This document shows positions 25,698 to 34,486 of a stretch of DNA of 64,000 nt, one piece after another. The stretch's first letter is position 1. Every line of letters begins with the position of its first letter. The notes beneath the pieces were generated by a model, which ran no database searches, was not told where the DNA came from, and saw only the letters and a program-made list of their open reading frames with translations. The DNA lies in the NCBI GenBank assembly GCA_034717695.1, contig JAYELS010000005.1:62001-126000 (forward strand), written 5' to 3'. The translations under genes and the position numbers were made by a program. Source of the DNA: NAT127 sp034717695. GTDB taxonomy: Bacteria > Pseudomonadota > Gammaproteobacteria > Pseudomonadales > Porticoccaceae.

Positions 25698-26279
25698 ATG
25701 GAACAACGGGTAATCGAACTCTTCACCCACAGCATCGAGGCCAAGATGAGCGTCGGCGAGGCCCTCGTCTACCCCATCGTGGGCAGCGCCTCCCTGCTGG
25801 TGGAAACACTGCTCACCGAGGGGCGGATCTTCACCTGCGGCAACGGGCTGTCGGCCACCCTGGCCTCCACCCTCAGCTACCTGCTGCTCAACCAGTACCG
25901 CATCGAGCGCCCGGGGTTTGCCGCCATCTGCCTGTCCAGCGACCCGGTGACCACCACCGGCCTCGGCCAGCAGTCGAATTTCACCGAGATCTACAGCCGC
26001 CAGCTGCGCGCCCTGTCCCGGGCCGGAGACGTGCTGGTGCTGTTCAGCGCCAACAGCAACGCCAGCAACCTGGTGCAGGCCACCCTCACCGCCCACGACC
26101 GGGAAATGACCGTGATCGCCTTCACCGGCCCCGGCGACAACAACATCTCCGCCCTCTTGACCGGCGAGGACATCGAGATCCGCGTCGATATCGCCGACCC
26201 CTACCGCATCCAGGAAATCCAGCTGCTGTCGCTGTTTACCCTGTGCGAACTCATCGAAGTGAATCTGTTTGGAGGATAA
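25698..26279 (+). CDS. diaA: SIS-domain protein, DiaA/GmhA-like
   Basis: Single SIS (sugar isomerase) domain protein of 193 residues. In E. coli the gene at this position, DiaA, binds DnaA and promotes replication initiation; GmhA is the related heptose isomerase. Alignment by eye with DiaA is clear (RIFTCGNGLSA, REMTVIAFTGPGDNN, YRIQEIQLLSLFTLCELIE). Sugar-phosphate site motifs are degenerate: CGNGxSA keeps its core, but the STxGNS loop is SANSNAS and the usual histidine in QExH is Q (QEIQ). An isomerase activity is therefore unlikely. ATG at 25698 is chosen over an open upstream extension for family length. Ends 3 bases before dolP. Confidence 0.87.
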   Translation: MEQRVIELFTHSIEAKMSVGEALVYPIVGSASLLVETLLTEGRIFTCGNGLSATLASTLSYLLLNQYRIERPGFAAICLSSDPVTTTGLGQQSNFTEIYSRQLRALSRAGDVLVLFSANSNASNLVQATLTAHDREMTVIAFTGPGDNNISALLTGEDIEIRVDIADPYRIQEIQLLSLFTLCELIEVNLFGG

Positions 26280-26282
26280 TTC

Positions 26283-26858
26283 GTGAACAAAGCCCTGGTG
26301 ACCATGCTGATCAGTCTGCTGTTGATGACGGGCTGCACCACCATCATCCACAAGGTCAGGGACGAGCCCATAAAGCCCGACCCGACCCGCACCACCCTCG
26401 GCACCGACCTGGACGACTTCCAGATCGAGACCGGCGTGGGTGTCAATATCCGCAAGGCCCACCACGACCTGGAGACGGTCCACGTCAACGTCCACGCCTA
26501 CAACGGCGTGGTGCTGCTCACCGGCCAGGTGCCCCGGGAGGACCTGCGGTCCATCGCCGGCGACACCGCGCGGCGCTTCAAGGGGGTGCGCCAGGTGCAC
26601 AACGAGATCCAGGTACTGCCGAAGACCTCGCTGATGTCCCGGGCCAGCGACAGCTGGCTCACCACCAAGGTGAAGAGCAAGCTGATCGCCTACAAGGACA
26701 TCGACTCCAGCAAGATCAAGGTGGTGACGGAGAACGGCGTGGTCTACCTGATGGGCCTGGTGTTCCCCGACGAAGGCAACCGGGCGGCCAAGGTGACCAG
26801 CGAGACCAAGGGGGTCCGCAAGGTGGTCAAGGTGTTCGAATACCCCAACGTGCCTTGA
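26283..26858 (+). CDS. dolP: outer-membrane BON-domain lipoprotein DolP (YraP)
   Basis: Lipoprotein that supports outer-membrane integrity. 191 residues: signal peptide with lipobox LMTGC (cysteine about residue 17), then two BON domains, roughly 47-115 and 125-190, each with the GVVLLTGQVP/GVVYLMGLVF glycine pattern. GTG at 26283 is preceded by GGAGG 7 bases upstream, which overlaps the end of diaA. Last gene of the lpoA operon, facing the RND pump gene across a repeat-built hairpin. Confidence 0.94.
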   Translation: MNKALVTMLISLLLMTGCTTIIHKVRDEPIKPDPTRTTLGTDLDDFQIETGVGVNIRKAHHDLETVHVNVHAYNGVVLLTGQVPREDLRSIAGDTARRFKGVRQVHNEIQVLPKTSLMSRASDSWLTTKVKSKLIAYKDIDSSKIKVVTENGVVYLMGLVFPDEGNRAAKVTSETKGVRKVVKVFEYPNVP

Positions 26859-26864
26859 GGGTTA

Positions 26865-26982
26865 CAGGTTGCAAGGTGCAGGGTGCAGGGTGCACGGAGG
26901 AAACATCACCCTTCCTTCCTGCACCTTGCACCTTGCACCTTGCACCTTGCACCTTGCAACCTGGAACCTGCACCCTGCAACT
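26865..26982. repeat. heptanucleotide repeats forming a ~30-bp hairpin between convergent genes
   Basis: Left arm 26865-26894 consists of GGTGCAA/GGTGCAG heptamers; right side 26921-26982 has five perfect GCACCTT copies followed by degenerate ones. Positions 26867-26894 pair with 26934-26961 over 28 bases (two G-U), extended by two more pairs outward, with a 39-base loop. It lies directly between the stop codons of dolP and the RND gene and may end transcription from both sides, although no U-tract is present. Confidence 0.75.
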
Positions 26983-29900
26983 CACTCCCCCTCCTCCAGG
27001 GCGCGAATCTTGCGCGCCACCCGCCCCGGAGTATTGCTGCCCCGGGCGAGCAGCAGGTAGGCGGCGGGCAGCACGAACAGGGTGAGCAGGGTCGCCACCA
27101 GCACCCCGAAGAAGATCACCACCCCCAGCACGAAGCGGGCTTCCGCGCCGGCGCCGAAGGCGAGCAGCAGCGGCACCGCGCCCACCACCGTGGTCAGGGA
27201 CGTCATCAGGATGGGCCTGAGCCTCTGCAGCGCGGCGTTGTAGAGGGCCTGATCGAAAGGCAGACCCTGGTCCCGCAGCTGGTTGGCGAATTCGATGATC
27301 AGGATGCCGTTCTTGGCGGCCAGCCCGATCAGCATCACCAGGCCGATCTGGCTGAAGATATTGAGGGTCTGCCCGGTCAGGTACAGCCCGAGGAGCGCCC
27401 CGGCGGTGGCCAATGGCACCGTCATCAGGATCAGCAGCGGGTGGAGGAAACTCTCGAACTGGGCCGCCATCACCAGGTAGGCCACGGCGATGGCGAGCAG
27501 GAACACGAACAGCATCGAGCCGCTGGCGCGGATGTACTCCAGGGACTGCCCCTTGTAATCGATGGACGCGGTGCTCGGCAATTCCTCCCGCACCATGGTG
27601 CGCACCGCCTCGATGGCGGCATCCATGGCGTGGCCCGGGGCGATATCGGCGCTCAGGGTCAGGGCGCGGCGGCGGTTGTAGCGGGGCAGGTTGGGGGACA
27701 CCCCCTGCTCCGCCACCTGCACCACGCTCGCCAGGGGCACCAGTTCGCCGCTGCGGTCGGAGCGCACGTAAATCTGCTTGAGATCCTCCGGGGAGCGGAA
27801 ATCCGTCTCCATCCCCTCGAGGATCACGTCGTATTCCTCGCCCCGCTCCAGATAGGTGGTGACGACCCGGGAGCCGAGCATGGTTTCCAGGGTGCGGCCC
27901 ACGGTGGCCACCGAAACCCCCAGGTCCGCGGCGCGCTGCTGGTCGACCTTGACCGCCACCTGCTGGGCATTCACCGCGAAATCGATGTCGACGTTGCGCA
28001 GTACCGGGTGGTCCTGGAAGTAGTCGAGAATCCTCCCCCGCCACTCCGCCAGCTCCTCGTAGGTGTCGCCGCCGATGGCCACCTGCACCGGCTGGCCGAG
28101 GCCCCGGGGGGAGAGCCCGGAGGGGTTGAGGATGAAGATCCGCCCATCGGCAATCCCCGACAGCAGCCCGTAGAACTGCCCGCGCAACGCCATGGCGCTC
28201 TGCTCTCGCTGTTCCCAGGGCACGAAGCCGATAAAGGCCATGCCGGTATTGACGCTGCCGCTGCCGCCAAAGGACGGCACCCGCAACTGGAAGCGCTCCA
28301 GGGACAGGGCGTCGAAGTTGGCGAGCACGGCCTCCTCGATTTCCAGCATGGTCTTGCGGGTCTGCTGGAAATTCGCGCCCTCGGGGCCCCGGTACATCAT
28401 CATCATCTGGCCGCTGTCCTCCTCGGGGGCGAACTCCCCCGGCAGGCGCTCGAGGAGCAGGATGGTCGCCACCGCCGCCACCCCCAGCACCGACAGGAGG
28501 AAGGTCAGCGACTTGCCCTCGGCCCGCAGCGCCCGGTTGTAGCCCTTCTCCATTGCCGCCATGGGGCCGTCGATGAAGCCGTGGCTGGCGGCGGGGCGGT
28601 TCTTCAGCAGCAGGGAGCAGAGCACCGGAGAGAGGGTAAGGGCGACGAAACTGGAAATGCCCACCGCCGCGGCGATGGTCAGGGCGAACTCGGTGAACAG
28701 CCGGCCGATATTGCCCTCGAGGAACATCAAGGGCAGGAACACCGCGATCAGCACCAGGGTGGTGGCGACGATGGCGAAGCCCACCTGGCGGGCGCCGCGA
28801 TAGGCCGCCAGCATCGGCGGCTCGCCCTGCTCGATGCGGGAGTAGATGTTCTCCAGCATGACGATGGAATCGTCCACCACCAGGCCGATGGCCAGCACCA
28901 GCGCCAGCAGGGTGAGGATGTTGATACTAAAGCCCATGAGGGCGACGAAGATGAACGACGCCACCAGGGAGATGGGCACCGTGATCGCCGGGATCAGGGT
29001 GGCGCGGACATTGCCGAGGAACAGGTAGATCACCAGCACCACCATCACCATGGCGATGGCGAGGGTGGTGTAGACCTCCTCGATGGCGGCGGCGATGAAC
29101 ACCGAGGTGTCGCCGCTGCGCTCGATGGTCATGCCCTCCGGCAACAGGGGGTTGATCCGCGCCACCTCCGCCCGGGCGCGCTCCGCCACCTCCACGGTGT
29201 TGGCCTGGCTCTGCTTGACGATGCCAAGGCCGATCATGCTGACGCCATCGCGGCGAAAGAGGTTTTCGTCATCGGCGGCGGCGAGGGAGATATCCGCCAC
29301 CTCGCCGAGGCGCACCAGGTGGCCGTCATCGCCGCGCTTGATCACCAGCCTGGCGAAATCCTCGGGGGACTGGTAGATGCGGCTGATGCGGGCGCTGAAA
29401 TTGCGCCAGTCGGACTGGATGCGGCCGGCGGGCAGCTCGACATTCTCGGCCCTCAGGGCATCCTCCACGTCGGTTACGGTGAGCTGGCGGGCGGCCAGCT
29501 TGCGGCGGTCGAGGTACAGCCGCATGGCGTACTCCCGCTCGCCACCGACAATCACCAGGGCCACCCCGTCCACCACCGAGAGGCGGTCGACGATCACCCG
29601 GCGGGCGTAGTCGGAGAGCTCCAGCTCGTTGAGGCGATCGCTGGTCAGGTTGAACCACATGATGGGGTTGGCGTTGGCATCCGCCTTGCGCACCCGGGGC
29701 GCGTCGATCTCCGCCGGCAACTGGGGCATGACCCGGCCGATGGCCTGCTGCACGTCGTTGACCGCCGCCTCCACATCCCGCTCGATCTCGAATTCGATGG
29801 TGATGCGCGCCGCGCCATCGCTGCTCACCGAGTCGATGTAGCGGATCGCCTCGATGCCGCTCAGCTGATCCTCCAGCAGGCGCGTCACCTTGGTGTCGAC

Positions 29901-30074
29901 GATTTCCGCCGAGGCGCCCCGGTAGGTGACGTCGATGCCGACGATGGGGGGATCGACGTCGGGGTACTGGCGCAGGGGCAGGTTGGTGAACGCCAGGATG
30001 CCGAACACCAGGAGCAGGGCGTTGGCGACGATGGCCAAGGTGGGGCGCTTGACGGCGATGTCCGAAAGCAGCAT
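26982..30074 (-). CDS. RND efflux transporter permease (HAE-1/AcrB type)
   Basis: Inner-membrane proton-driven pump subunit exporting drugs or other hydrophobic compounds through a tripartite complex. 1030 residues with the usual 12 membrane segments and two large periplasmic loops. The proton-relay aspartate pair is in LAIGLVVDDSIVMLENI and the relay lysine in GLAAKNGILIIEFANQL. Starts two bases after the adaptor gene, so the two form an operon. No outer-membrane factor gene is nearby; a TolC-like protein from elsewhere would be needed. Substrate cannot be told from sequence. Confidence 0.94.
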   Translation of the reverse strand: MLLSDIAVKRPTLAIVANALLLVFGILAFTNLPLRQYPDVDPPIVGIDVTYRGASAEIVDTKVTRLLEDQLSGIEAIRYIDSVSSDGAARITIEFEIERDVEAAVNDVQQAIGRVMPQLPAEIDAPRVRKADANANPIMWFNLTSDRLNELELSDYARRVIVDRLSVVDGVALVIVGGEREYAMRLYLDRRKLAARQLTVTDVEDALRAENVELPAGRIQSDWRNFSARISRIYQSPEDFARLVIKRGDDGHLVRLGEVADISLAAADDENLFRRDGVSMIGLGIVKQSQANTVEVAERARAEVARINPLLPEGMTIERSGDTSVFIAAAIEEVYTTLAIAMVMVVLVIYLFLGNVRATLIPAITVPISLVASFIFVALMGFSINILTLLALVLAIGLVVDDSIVMLENIYSRIEQGEPPMLAAYRGARQVGFAIVATTLVLIAVFLPLMFLEGNIGRLFTEFALTIAAAVGISSFVALTLSPVLCSLLLKNRPAASHGFIDGPMAAMEKGYNRALRAEGKSLTFLLSVLGVAAVATILLLERLPGEFAPEEDSGQMMMMYRGPEGANFQQTRKTMLEIEEAVLANFDALSLERFQLRVPSFGGSGSVNTGMAFIGFVPWEQREQSAMALRGQFYGLLSGIADGRIFILNPSGLSPRGLGQPVQVAIGGDTYEELAEWRGRILDYFQDHPVLRNVDIDFAVNAQQVAVKVDQQRAADLGVSVATVGRTLETMLGSRVVTTYLERGEEYDVILEGMETDFRSPEDLKQIYVRSDRSGELVPLASVVQVAEQGVSPNLPRYNRRRALTLSADIAPGHAMDAAIEAVRTMVREELPSTASIDYKGQSLEYIRASGSMLFVFLLAIAVAYLVMAAQFESFLHPLLILMTVPLATAGALLGLYLTGQTLNIFSQIGLVMLIGLAAKNGILIIEFANQLRDQGLPFDQALYNAALQRLRPILMTSLTTVVGAVPLLLAFGAGAEARFVLGVVIFFGVLVATLLTLFVLPAAYLLLARGSNTPGRVARKIRALEEGE

Positions 30075-30076
30075 GG

Positions 30077-31138
30077 TCAGGAGACTCCGTCGTCAGCCAT
30101 CCGCACCACCGTGCCCTCGCGCACCTTCTGGGCACCTTCGATGATCACCCGCTCCCCCAGCTCGAGCCCCTCGACGATCTCCACCAGCCCCGGGCGGCGC
30201 TGGCCAATGGCGACGGCGCGGCGCTCCACCCGGCCGTCGCCGTCGACCACATAGACGAACAGCGCCGGCCCCTCCCGCATCAGCGCCTGCTCCGACACCA
30301 CCCGCACCGGGCGCGGCTCGCCGAGCAGGGCAATGTCGAGCAACATGCCGGGGCGCAGCAGCCGATCACTGTTGTCGAGGGCGGCAATCACCGGCACCGC
30401 CCGGGTGACCGGATCGATCCGCGAGCCGATGCTGGCCACCCGGCCCTCGAACACCCGCCCGGGGTAGGCGACGGAGGCGGCGCGGACGACCTGGCCCGGG
30501 GCCAGCTGGCTCAGCCAGCGCTCCGGCACGGTGAAATCGACCCGGAGGGCGGCGATGGCGTCGAGGGTGGTGACCGGGGTCCCGGGGCTCACCAGGGAGC
30601 CCGGGCTCACCCGGCGGGTGCCGAGCACGCCGGCCAGGGGCGCGCGGATGGTGAAGTCCTCGAGCTCGGCCCGGGCCTCGGCGACCCGGGCGGCGCTGGC
30701 CTCGGCCTTGGCGCGCTGTTCCTCCAGCAGGGTCTTCGACACCGCGGCGGTCCTGTCGAGGGCCTGGTAGTGGTCCAGCAGGCGCCGGTCGTCCCGGGCC
30801 ACCACCTCCGCCTCCCGGAGGCGCGCCGCGGCGCTGGCGCCGTCGAGCTCCACCAGCAGGGCGCCGGCGTCGACCCGTTGATTGTCGTTGAAGTGGACGG
30901 CGATCACCTTGGCGGAGACATTGGCGGTGATCTCCACCGCCTCGTCGGCGCGGATGGTGCCGAGGGCCTCGATGCTGTCGGTGAAGGATTCCTCCCGGGC
31001 GGGGGCGGTGCGCACCAGGGGAGCGGGAGCGGCGCCGCCGGGCCGCGCGGCGGGGGCTTGCCCGGCGGGGGAGAGCAACAGGTAGGCGGCGATCAGGGCG
31101 GCGGCAACGGCGAGGGCAACGACAAGCTTCTTCGACAA
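30077..31138 (-). CDS. RND efflux periplasmic adaptor subunit (HlyD/MFP family)
   Basis: Membrane-fusion protein linking the RND pump to an outer-membrane channel. 353 residues: N-terminal membrane anchor/signal (about 5-24), a low-complexity Ala/Pro linker, lipoyl half-motifs (ANVSAKVIAVHFNDNQRVDAGALLVELD and FTIRAPLAGVLGTRRVSPGSLV, abbreviated here), an alpha-hairpin between them, then beta-barrel and membrane-proximal domains. The start is TTG at 31138 with GGGAG 8 bases upstream; no ATG is available near it. First gene of the pump operon. Confidence 0.92.
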   Translation of the reverse strand: MSKKLVVALAVAAALIAAYLLLSPAGQAPAARPGGAAPAPLVRTAPAREESFTDSIEALGTIRADEAVEITANVSAKVIAVHFNDNQRVDAGALLVELDGASAAARLREAEVVARDDRRLLDHYQALDRTAAVSKTLLEEQRAKAEASAARVAEARAELEDFTIRAPLAGVLGTRRVSPGSLVSPGTPVTTLDAIAALRVDFTVPERWLSQLAPGQVVRAASVAYPGRVFEGRVASIGSRIDPVTRAVPVIAALDNSDRLLRPGMLLDIALLGEPRPVRVVSEQALMREGPALFVYVVDGDGRVERRAVAIGQRRPGLVEIVEGLELGERVIIEGAQKVREGTVVRMADDGVS

Positions 31139-31262
31139 GGTGCGGACTCCCGCCTGGCAAGGGAACGAGGATTCTACTACCGGGGTGCGGCCGCTCCCGG
31201 CTTGCTTACCTTTTTTTACCTTGCGGCCTCGACGGGGCTAGCGGAGCCCTCGCCCCCTGGGC

Positions 31263-32030
31263 TCAGATTCCGAGCCGGGCGAAGAACCCCCGCAGCTGTT
31301 CGGCGCCCCCCTCCTCCCAGGCCCGCAGGGCCGCGGTGCCGATGATCGCCATATCGGCGCGGCCCCGCAGGAAGTCGATATCCTCCTTGCCGCTGACTCC
31401 GAAGCCGACGCCGATGGGCAGGTCGGTGTACTGGCGGCAGCGGGCGAGGAAGCGGTCGAGCTCCTCGCCCATGTCGGTCTTGGAGCCGGTGACGCCCTTG
31501 CGGGCCACGGCGTAGACCATGCCCCGGGCGGCAGCGCCGAGCTTTGCAAGGTTGCGGTCGGTGCTGGTGGGGGTCATCAGCACCACCGGGGCGAGGTCGT
31601 ATTTTTCCGACAACCCGTGCAGTTGCCGAGCTTCGTCCACCGGCAGGTCGGGGAGGATGTAGCCGCAGCCGCCGGCGTCCTTCAAGCGCTCAAGAAATGT
31701 CTCGGCGCCCATTTTGAAGGCGGTGTTGTAGTAGCCCATCATCAACACCTTGAAGGGGAAGTGATCGCTCACCTTCTTCATGAAGGCGAAGCAGTCGGCG
31801 GGGGTGACGCCCCGCTTCAGGGCCAGCTCGTTGGCCCGCACGAACAGCGGGCCATCGGCGCTCGGCTCGGAGAAGGGGAATTGCAGCTCGACGATGTCGA
31901 CGCCGAACTCCGCCATGATTTCCAGTTCCGCCCAGTTGTCCTCGAAAGAGGGATAGCCGCAGACCACGTGGGTCATGATCAGCAGGTCTTTGTGTGCTTT
32001 GCGCTCGCGCAGGTATTGTTCCAGGCCCAC
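31263..32030 (-). CDS. trpA: tryptophan synthase alpha chain
   Basis: TIM-barrel subunit that cleaves indole-3-glycerol phosphate to indole and G3P. 255 residues, slightly shorter than the E. coli chain (268). The catalytic glutamate and aspartate are kept as E48 and D59 within IVELQFPFSEPSADGP, where most relatives read ELGxPFSDPxADGP; the substrate loop is ARKGVTG rather than SRxGVTG. GTG at 32030 (VGLEQYL) is chosen since it lies 4 bases after the trpB stop; the open frame upstream is trpB antiframe. The sequence is divergent from the usual gammaproteobacterial form. No other trp genes are present. Confidence 0.93.
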   Translation of the reverse strand: MGLEQYLRERKAHKDLLIMTHVVCGYPSFEDNWAELEIMAEFGVDIVELQFPFSEPSADGPLFVRANELALKRGVTPADCFAFMKKVSDHFPFKVLMMGYYNTAFKMGAETFLERLKDAGGCGYILPDLPVDEARQLHGLSEKYDLAPVVLMTPTSTDRNLAKLGAAARGMVYAVARKGVTGSKTDMGEELDRFLARCRQYTDLPIGVGFGVSGKEDIDFLRGRADMAIIGTAALRAWEEGGAEQLRGFFARLGI

Positions 32031-32034
32031 TGAT

Positions 32035-33285
32035 TTACGCTCCGTATTCCGCGGCTTTCTTGGCGATGAATTCCTTCCACTTGCGATCGTCCAGGGCATC
32101 GGCGATGGTGAAGATGTCCTTGTCGCCGCGGCCGGACTGGTTGATGAGAATCACCTCGTCCCGGCCCATTTTCGGCGCCTCCTCGATGGCCTTGGCGAAG
32201 GCGTGGGTGCTCTCCAGGGCGGGGATCAGGCCCTCGCTGCGCATCACCAGCTTCAGGGTCTCGCGCACTTCCTCGTCGGTGGCGGCGGTGAAGCGCACCT
32301 TGTCGTTCTCCCACAGGTGCACCAGGATGGGGTTGACGCCGATGTAGTCGAGGCCGGCGGCGATGGAGTGGGTCTCCAGCATGTTGCCGTTGTCGTCCTG
32401 CAAAAAGTACGTCTTAAAGCCCTGGGCCACACCCACCGATGCGTCCGGGTAGGCCAGCCGCGCCGCGTGCATGCCGGAGCCGGGGCCGTGGCCGCCGGCC
32501 TCGCAGGCCACCAGTTCGACGCCGCTGTCATCGAGAAAACCCTGGAAGATGCCGATGGCGTTGGAGCCGCCGCCGACGCAGGCGTAGACCCGGTCGGGCA
32601 GTTTGCCGGCCACCTTGACGATCTGCTCCCGGGCCTCCTTGCCGATGATGGACTGGAAGTAGCTCACCATCTCCGGGAAGGGGTGCGGCCCGCAGGCGGT
32701 GCCGAGCACGTAGTGGGTGTCCGCCATGTTGGTGACCCAGTCCCGGAGCGCCTCGTTGATGGCGTCCTTGAGGGTCTTCTGGCCGTCCTCCACCGCCACC
32801 ACGTTGGCCCCCATGCGCTCCATCCAGAACACGTTGGGGCGCTGGCGGGCCACGTCAACGGCGCCCATGTAAATGGTGCAGTCGAAGCCGAAGCGCGCCG
32901 CCATGGTGGCGGTGGCGTAGCCGTGCTGGCCGGCGCCGGTCTCGGCGATCACCCGGGTCTTGCCCAGGCGCTTGCACAACAGGCCCTGGCCCAGCACGTT
33001 GTTGATCTTGTGGGAACCGGTGTGGTTGAGATCCTCGCGCTTGACGTAGATCTGCGCCCCCCCCAGCTGCTTCGACAGGTTGGCCAGGTGAGTCACCGGG
33101 GTGGGTCGCCCGGAATAGCTCTGCAGCAGGTCCACGTATTCCTGCCAGAAAGTCGGGTCCTGCCTGGCCTTGGCGAAGCAGTCCTGCAACTCCTCGATGG
33201 TGGCGGCGAGGATTTCCGGCAGGAACGTGCCGCCGTACTCGCCGTAGTAGCCTTCGCGACCGTCGGCAAAATCGAAAATGGACAT
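32035..33285 (-). CDS. trpB: tryptophan synthase beta chain
   Basis: PLP enzyme joining indole to serine, paired with TrpA and channelled through it. 416 residues. The N-terminus YYGEYGGTFLPE is the normal TrpB1 type; the Schiff-base lysine is K93 in NHTGSHKINN, ETGAGQHG follows and GGGSNAIG binds the PLP phosphate. The segment YMGAVDVARQRPNVFWMERMGA differs from the common MGAxDxxRQxxNVxRMxLLGA by unusual residues. A promoter precedes it, so trpBA are transcribed independently of the upstream DUF2235 gene. Confidence 0.95.
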   Translation of the reverse strand: MSIFDFADGREGYYGEYGGTFLPEILAATIEELQDCFAKARQDPTFWQEYVDLLQSYSGRPTPVTHLANLSKQLGGAQIYVKREDLNHTGSHKINNVLGQGLLCKRLGKTRVIAETGAGQHGYATATMAARFGFDCTIYMGAVDVARQRPNVFWMERMGANVVAVEDGQKTLKDAINEALRDWVTNMADTHYVLGTACGPHPFPEMVSYFQSIIGKEAREQIVKVAGKLPDRVYACVGGGSNAIGIFQGFLDDSGVELVACEAGGHGPGSGMHAARLAYPDASVGVAQGFKTYFLQDDNGNMLETHSIAAGLDYIGVNPILVHLWENDKVRFTAATDEEVRETLKLVMRSEGLIPALESTHAFAKAIEEAPKMGRDEVILINQSGRGDKDIFTIADALDDRKWKEFIAKKAAEYGA

Positions 33286-33315
33286 AGGGGAAACGCTGTG
33301 GGAAATGAGGCCGCT

Positions 33316-33344
33316 ATCTTAGCCAAGGCGCCGGCGGGTAACAA
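33316..33344 (-). promoter_or_regulatory. probable promoter of trpBA
   Basis: Minus-strand -35 TTGTTA (33339-33344), 17-base spacer, -10 TAAGAT (33316-33321). Both hexamers match the sigma-70 consensus at four of six positions with ideal spacing, 31 bases before the trpB start. No leader peptide or attenuator fits in the short leader. Confidence 0.55.
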
Positions 33345-33377
33345 GGCGAGCCCCGCCGGGCCCCTGGCGGCGCGCCA

Positions 33378-34409
33378 TCAGGGCAGCAGCGTGCCCCAGC
33401 CGTGGCTCTCCAGGTGGGCGGCGAGGTTTTTCGGTCGATAGCCCGGGTCGGCATCCCAGCGGGCCTTCACCGACGGGTGGATGGAGAGTGGCGCCCGGAG
33501 GTGGGCAATGGGGCGGTAAAAGCGCGGCTTGGAGCGGTAGATGTGCTTGCGGGACCGGTGCAGGGTGGCGGTGGGGACGGGCCGCAGCGCCGCCGGCAGG
33601 TGGGGTTCGATGGCGAGCCCCGCCGCTGCCGCCTCGTCGAGCATCCACTTGAGGGGAATGTCCGACAGCAACCCGCCATCCCCATCCGGGGCATAGCTGC
33701 CCCCCACGTTGCTGTGGGCCCCGGCAAACCACAGCTGCCTGAGGTCGAGGCCCGGGCGCGGGTCCCACACCGTGGGCTCGAAATCGGACCGCAGCTCGTC
33801 GATGGCGAGGGCGTGGCGGGCGATCCGCACGTTGGGGCCGATCTTGGTGTCGTAGAACTCGTCCTTCTTTTCCAGAAGGCCGAGGAACGAAAACGGAATG
33901 CCGAGGGCCCCCACCGTATCCCAGACACCGACAAAGGCGATGGTGCGGTCCGGGTGGGAATGGGCGGCGCGGAACGCCAGGGACTCTTCGCCGTCCGGGT
34001 GGCAGTCCTTGCGGGGACTCTTGTACAGGTCAAAGGCGGCCTGGATCAGCCGGGCGTCGGGGCGCTTGAGGATGCCGCAGTTGTAGATCATCCCGCACAG
34101 GCTGCGGATGGTGTAGGCGCCGCGGCTGAAGCCGAACAGGAAGATTTGGTCCCCTGGCGAGTAGTTCTGGACGAGGTAGCGGTAGTCGTCCATCACGTTC
34201 TTGTGGAGGCCCTTGCCGGTGGCGCCGCCGATCACCGCGTCGTGGTAGGAGCCGATGCCCCAGTCGTAGAACACCTGCTGGCCCACGCCGCCGGAGCCCA
34301 GGGGGTCGACGGCGCGGGCGAGCTTGAGGACGTTGGTGGGGTGATCCTTGGAAAGGTCTTCCTCGGGGCGGTTCCAGGTGCCGTCGGCACAGATGACGAT
34401 GCGTTTCAT
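33378..34409 (-). CDS. DUF2235-domain alpha/beta hydrolase (Tle1-like)
   Basis: DUF2235 protein, 343 residues. The N-terminal KRIVICADGTWNRP and the nucleophile elbow GFSRGAYTIRSL (serine about residue 95) are hallmarks; the catalytic aspartate is probably in VGVWDTVGALG and the histidine in GAHSNVGG. The family includes type VI secretion phospholipase effectors (Tle1), but this copy has no VgrG, immunity or secretion genes beside it and no signal peptide, so a housekeeping esterase role is equally possible. A -10-like TATACT lies at 34441-34446, without a clear -35. Confidence 0.85.
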   Translation of the reverse strand: MKRIVICADGTWNRPEEDLSKDHPTNVLKLARAVDPLGSGGVGQQVFYDWGIGSYHDAVIGGATGKGLHKNVMDDYRYLVQNYSPGDQIFLFGFSRGAYTIRSLCGMIYNCGILKRPDARLIQAAFDLYKSPRKDCHPDGEESLAFRAAHSHPDRTIAFVGVWDTVGALGIPFSFLGLLEKKDEFYDTKIGPNVRIARHALAIDELRSDFEPTVWDPRPGLDLRQLWFAGAHSNVGGSYAPDGDGGLLSDIPLKWMLDEAAAAGLAIEPHLPAALRPVPTATLHRSRKHIYRSKPRFYRPIAHLRAPLSIHPSVKARWDADPGYRPKNLAAHLESHGWGTLLP

Positions 34410-34486
34410 GGGCAGCTCTCCTTGCAGGGGTGTCCCGCCAAGTATAGGTCCCCGGCGGCGCCGCGCCGCCCCGAATCGAGCCGCCC

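Noticed and set aside
31211..31240. T7 run after TTACC as a terminator
   Set aside because: It is a T-run on the plus strand, but the flanking genes are transcribed on the minus strand; no stable hairpin precedes it in the right orientation.
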